Positions 15,288 to 15,440 of a stretch of DNA of 15,440 nt are shown in pieces. Where the stretch lies: NCBI GenBank assembly GCA_964425215.1, contig CAYRLW010000063.1, positions 1-15,440 on the forward strand, written 5' to 3'. Within the stretch, counting starts at the first letter, position 1; every line of letters starts with the position of its first letter. The position numbers and the translations under genes were made by a program. The DNA is from CAYRLW01 sp964425215 (GTDB taxonomy: Bacteria; Spirochaetota; Spirochaetia; Treponematales; Breznakiellaceae). A model generated the notes under the pieces. That model ran no database searches. It saw only the letters and a program-made list of their open reading frames with translations, and was not told the DNA's origin.

Positions 15288-15337
15288 ATTGCGGTCTAAG
15301 CGGAAATGTCCAACGTGCCGCTGATATCATGGTGGGC

Positions 15338-15355
15338 GGTGCGGGCTCTCGCACC
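15338..15355 (+). other. Stable hairpin upstream of the terminator
   Basis: ggtgcg (15338-15343), a six-base loop and cgcacc (15350-15355) form a perfect 6-bp stem. It is directly followed by the terminator hairpin. I know of no assigned function; it may be the 3' part of a structured transcript. Confidence 0.4.
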
Positions 15356-15362
15356 CAAGATT

Positions 15363-15399
15363 AAGCCCGCTATTCCAATAGGGTGGCGGGTTTTTCTTT
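15363..15399 (+). terminator. Rho-independent terminator
   Basis: aagcccgc (15363-15370) pairs with gcgggttt (15386-15393), including one G-T pair, and the 3' arm runs into tttttcttt. The loop contains a small inner inverted repeat (ctat/atag). Orientation is rightward. The gene it serves is unclear, since the nearest rightward frame is the truncated integrase; it may be left over from the intact integrase or belong to a short RNA. Confidence 0.65.
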
Positions 15400-15440
15400 G
15401 CCCAAAATCCTGAAACATCACGCCATCCAGCCACAGTCCC

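Noticed and set aside
15330..15360. tggtgggcggt... looks like the complement of a tRNA 3' end
   Set aside because: The following bases cannot form a 5-bp T stem with a 7-base loop, and no anticodon or D arm can be found.
1..15440. CRISPR array, riboswitch, rRNA or complete insertion sequence
   Set aside because: No regularly spaced identical repeats, no rRNA-like conserved stretches and no intact transposase were seen on either strand.

Overview
The window looks like the chromosome of a GC-rich alphaproteobacterium, probably Caulobacterales (Brevundimonas-like). This is an inference from strong G/C third-position codon use, the many stand-alone receiver proteins, the HEPN-like protein and integrase relic of a type common in that group, and ATGA-overlapping gene starts. 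No rRNA, tRNA or housekeeping gene is present to confirm it. The outer ~0.8 kb on each side is visibly less GC-rich and less densely coded than the core.

Layout: (1) 1-825, an accessory flank with one copy of a 44-bp direct repeat and an orphan HEPN-like gene. (2) 826-4485, a first phosphorelay cassette: a minus-strand single-domain receiver, divergent from a CHASE3-PAS-HisKA-HATPase-REC-REC hybrid kinase, a single-domain receiver and a free-standing HPt protein (the last three joined by ATGA-type overlaps), then the first ~14 codons of a lost response regulator. (3) 4567-9125, a second cassette: a MASE1-PAS-PAS-HisKA-HATPase-REC-HPt hybrid kinase and three single-domain receivers. (4) 9076-14668, an envelope polysaccharide module: a TPR/YaiO-like outer-membrane beta-barrel, a membrane-anchored HEAT-repeat protein, a processive GT2 synthase, and, after a 333-bp gap, a membrane-anchored NodB-type polysaccharide deacetylase. 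(5) 14669-15440, an accessory flank with a truncated tyrosine recombinase, the second copy of the 44-bp repeat and a rho-independent terminator.

How the genes may work together: two membrane kinases feed eight receiver domains and two HPt domains, yet no gene in the window carries a DNA-binding, GGDEF/EAL or other classical output domain. The last receiver gene overlaps the exporter gene by 50 nt, and exporter, HEAT protein and synthase are nearly contiguous. I infer that this is one locus in which a branched phosphorelay controls synthesis and export of a partly deacetylated, probably hexosamine-containing polysaccharide. The control may act post-translationally, with the HEAT-repeat protein as the docking partner of a receiver. 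The parts belong to known families; their combination (all-receiver phosphorelay, HEAT adaptor, YaiO-like exporter, GT2, unusual deacetylase) is the candidate undescribed system.

The ends carry signs of mobility: imperfect direct repeats at both edges, a broken integrase, and a short sequence family scattered only in the spacers.
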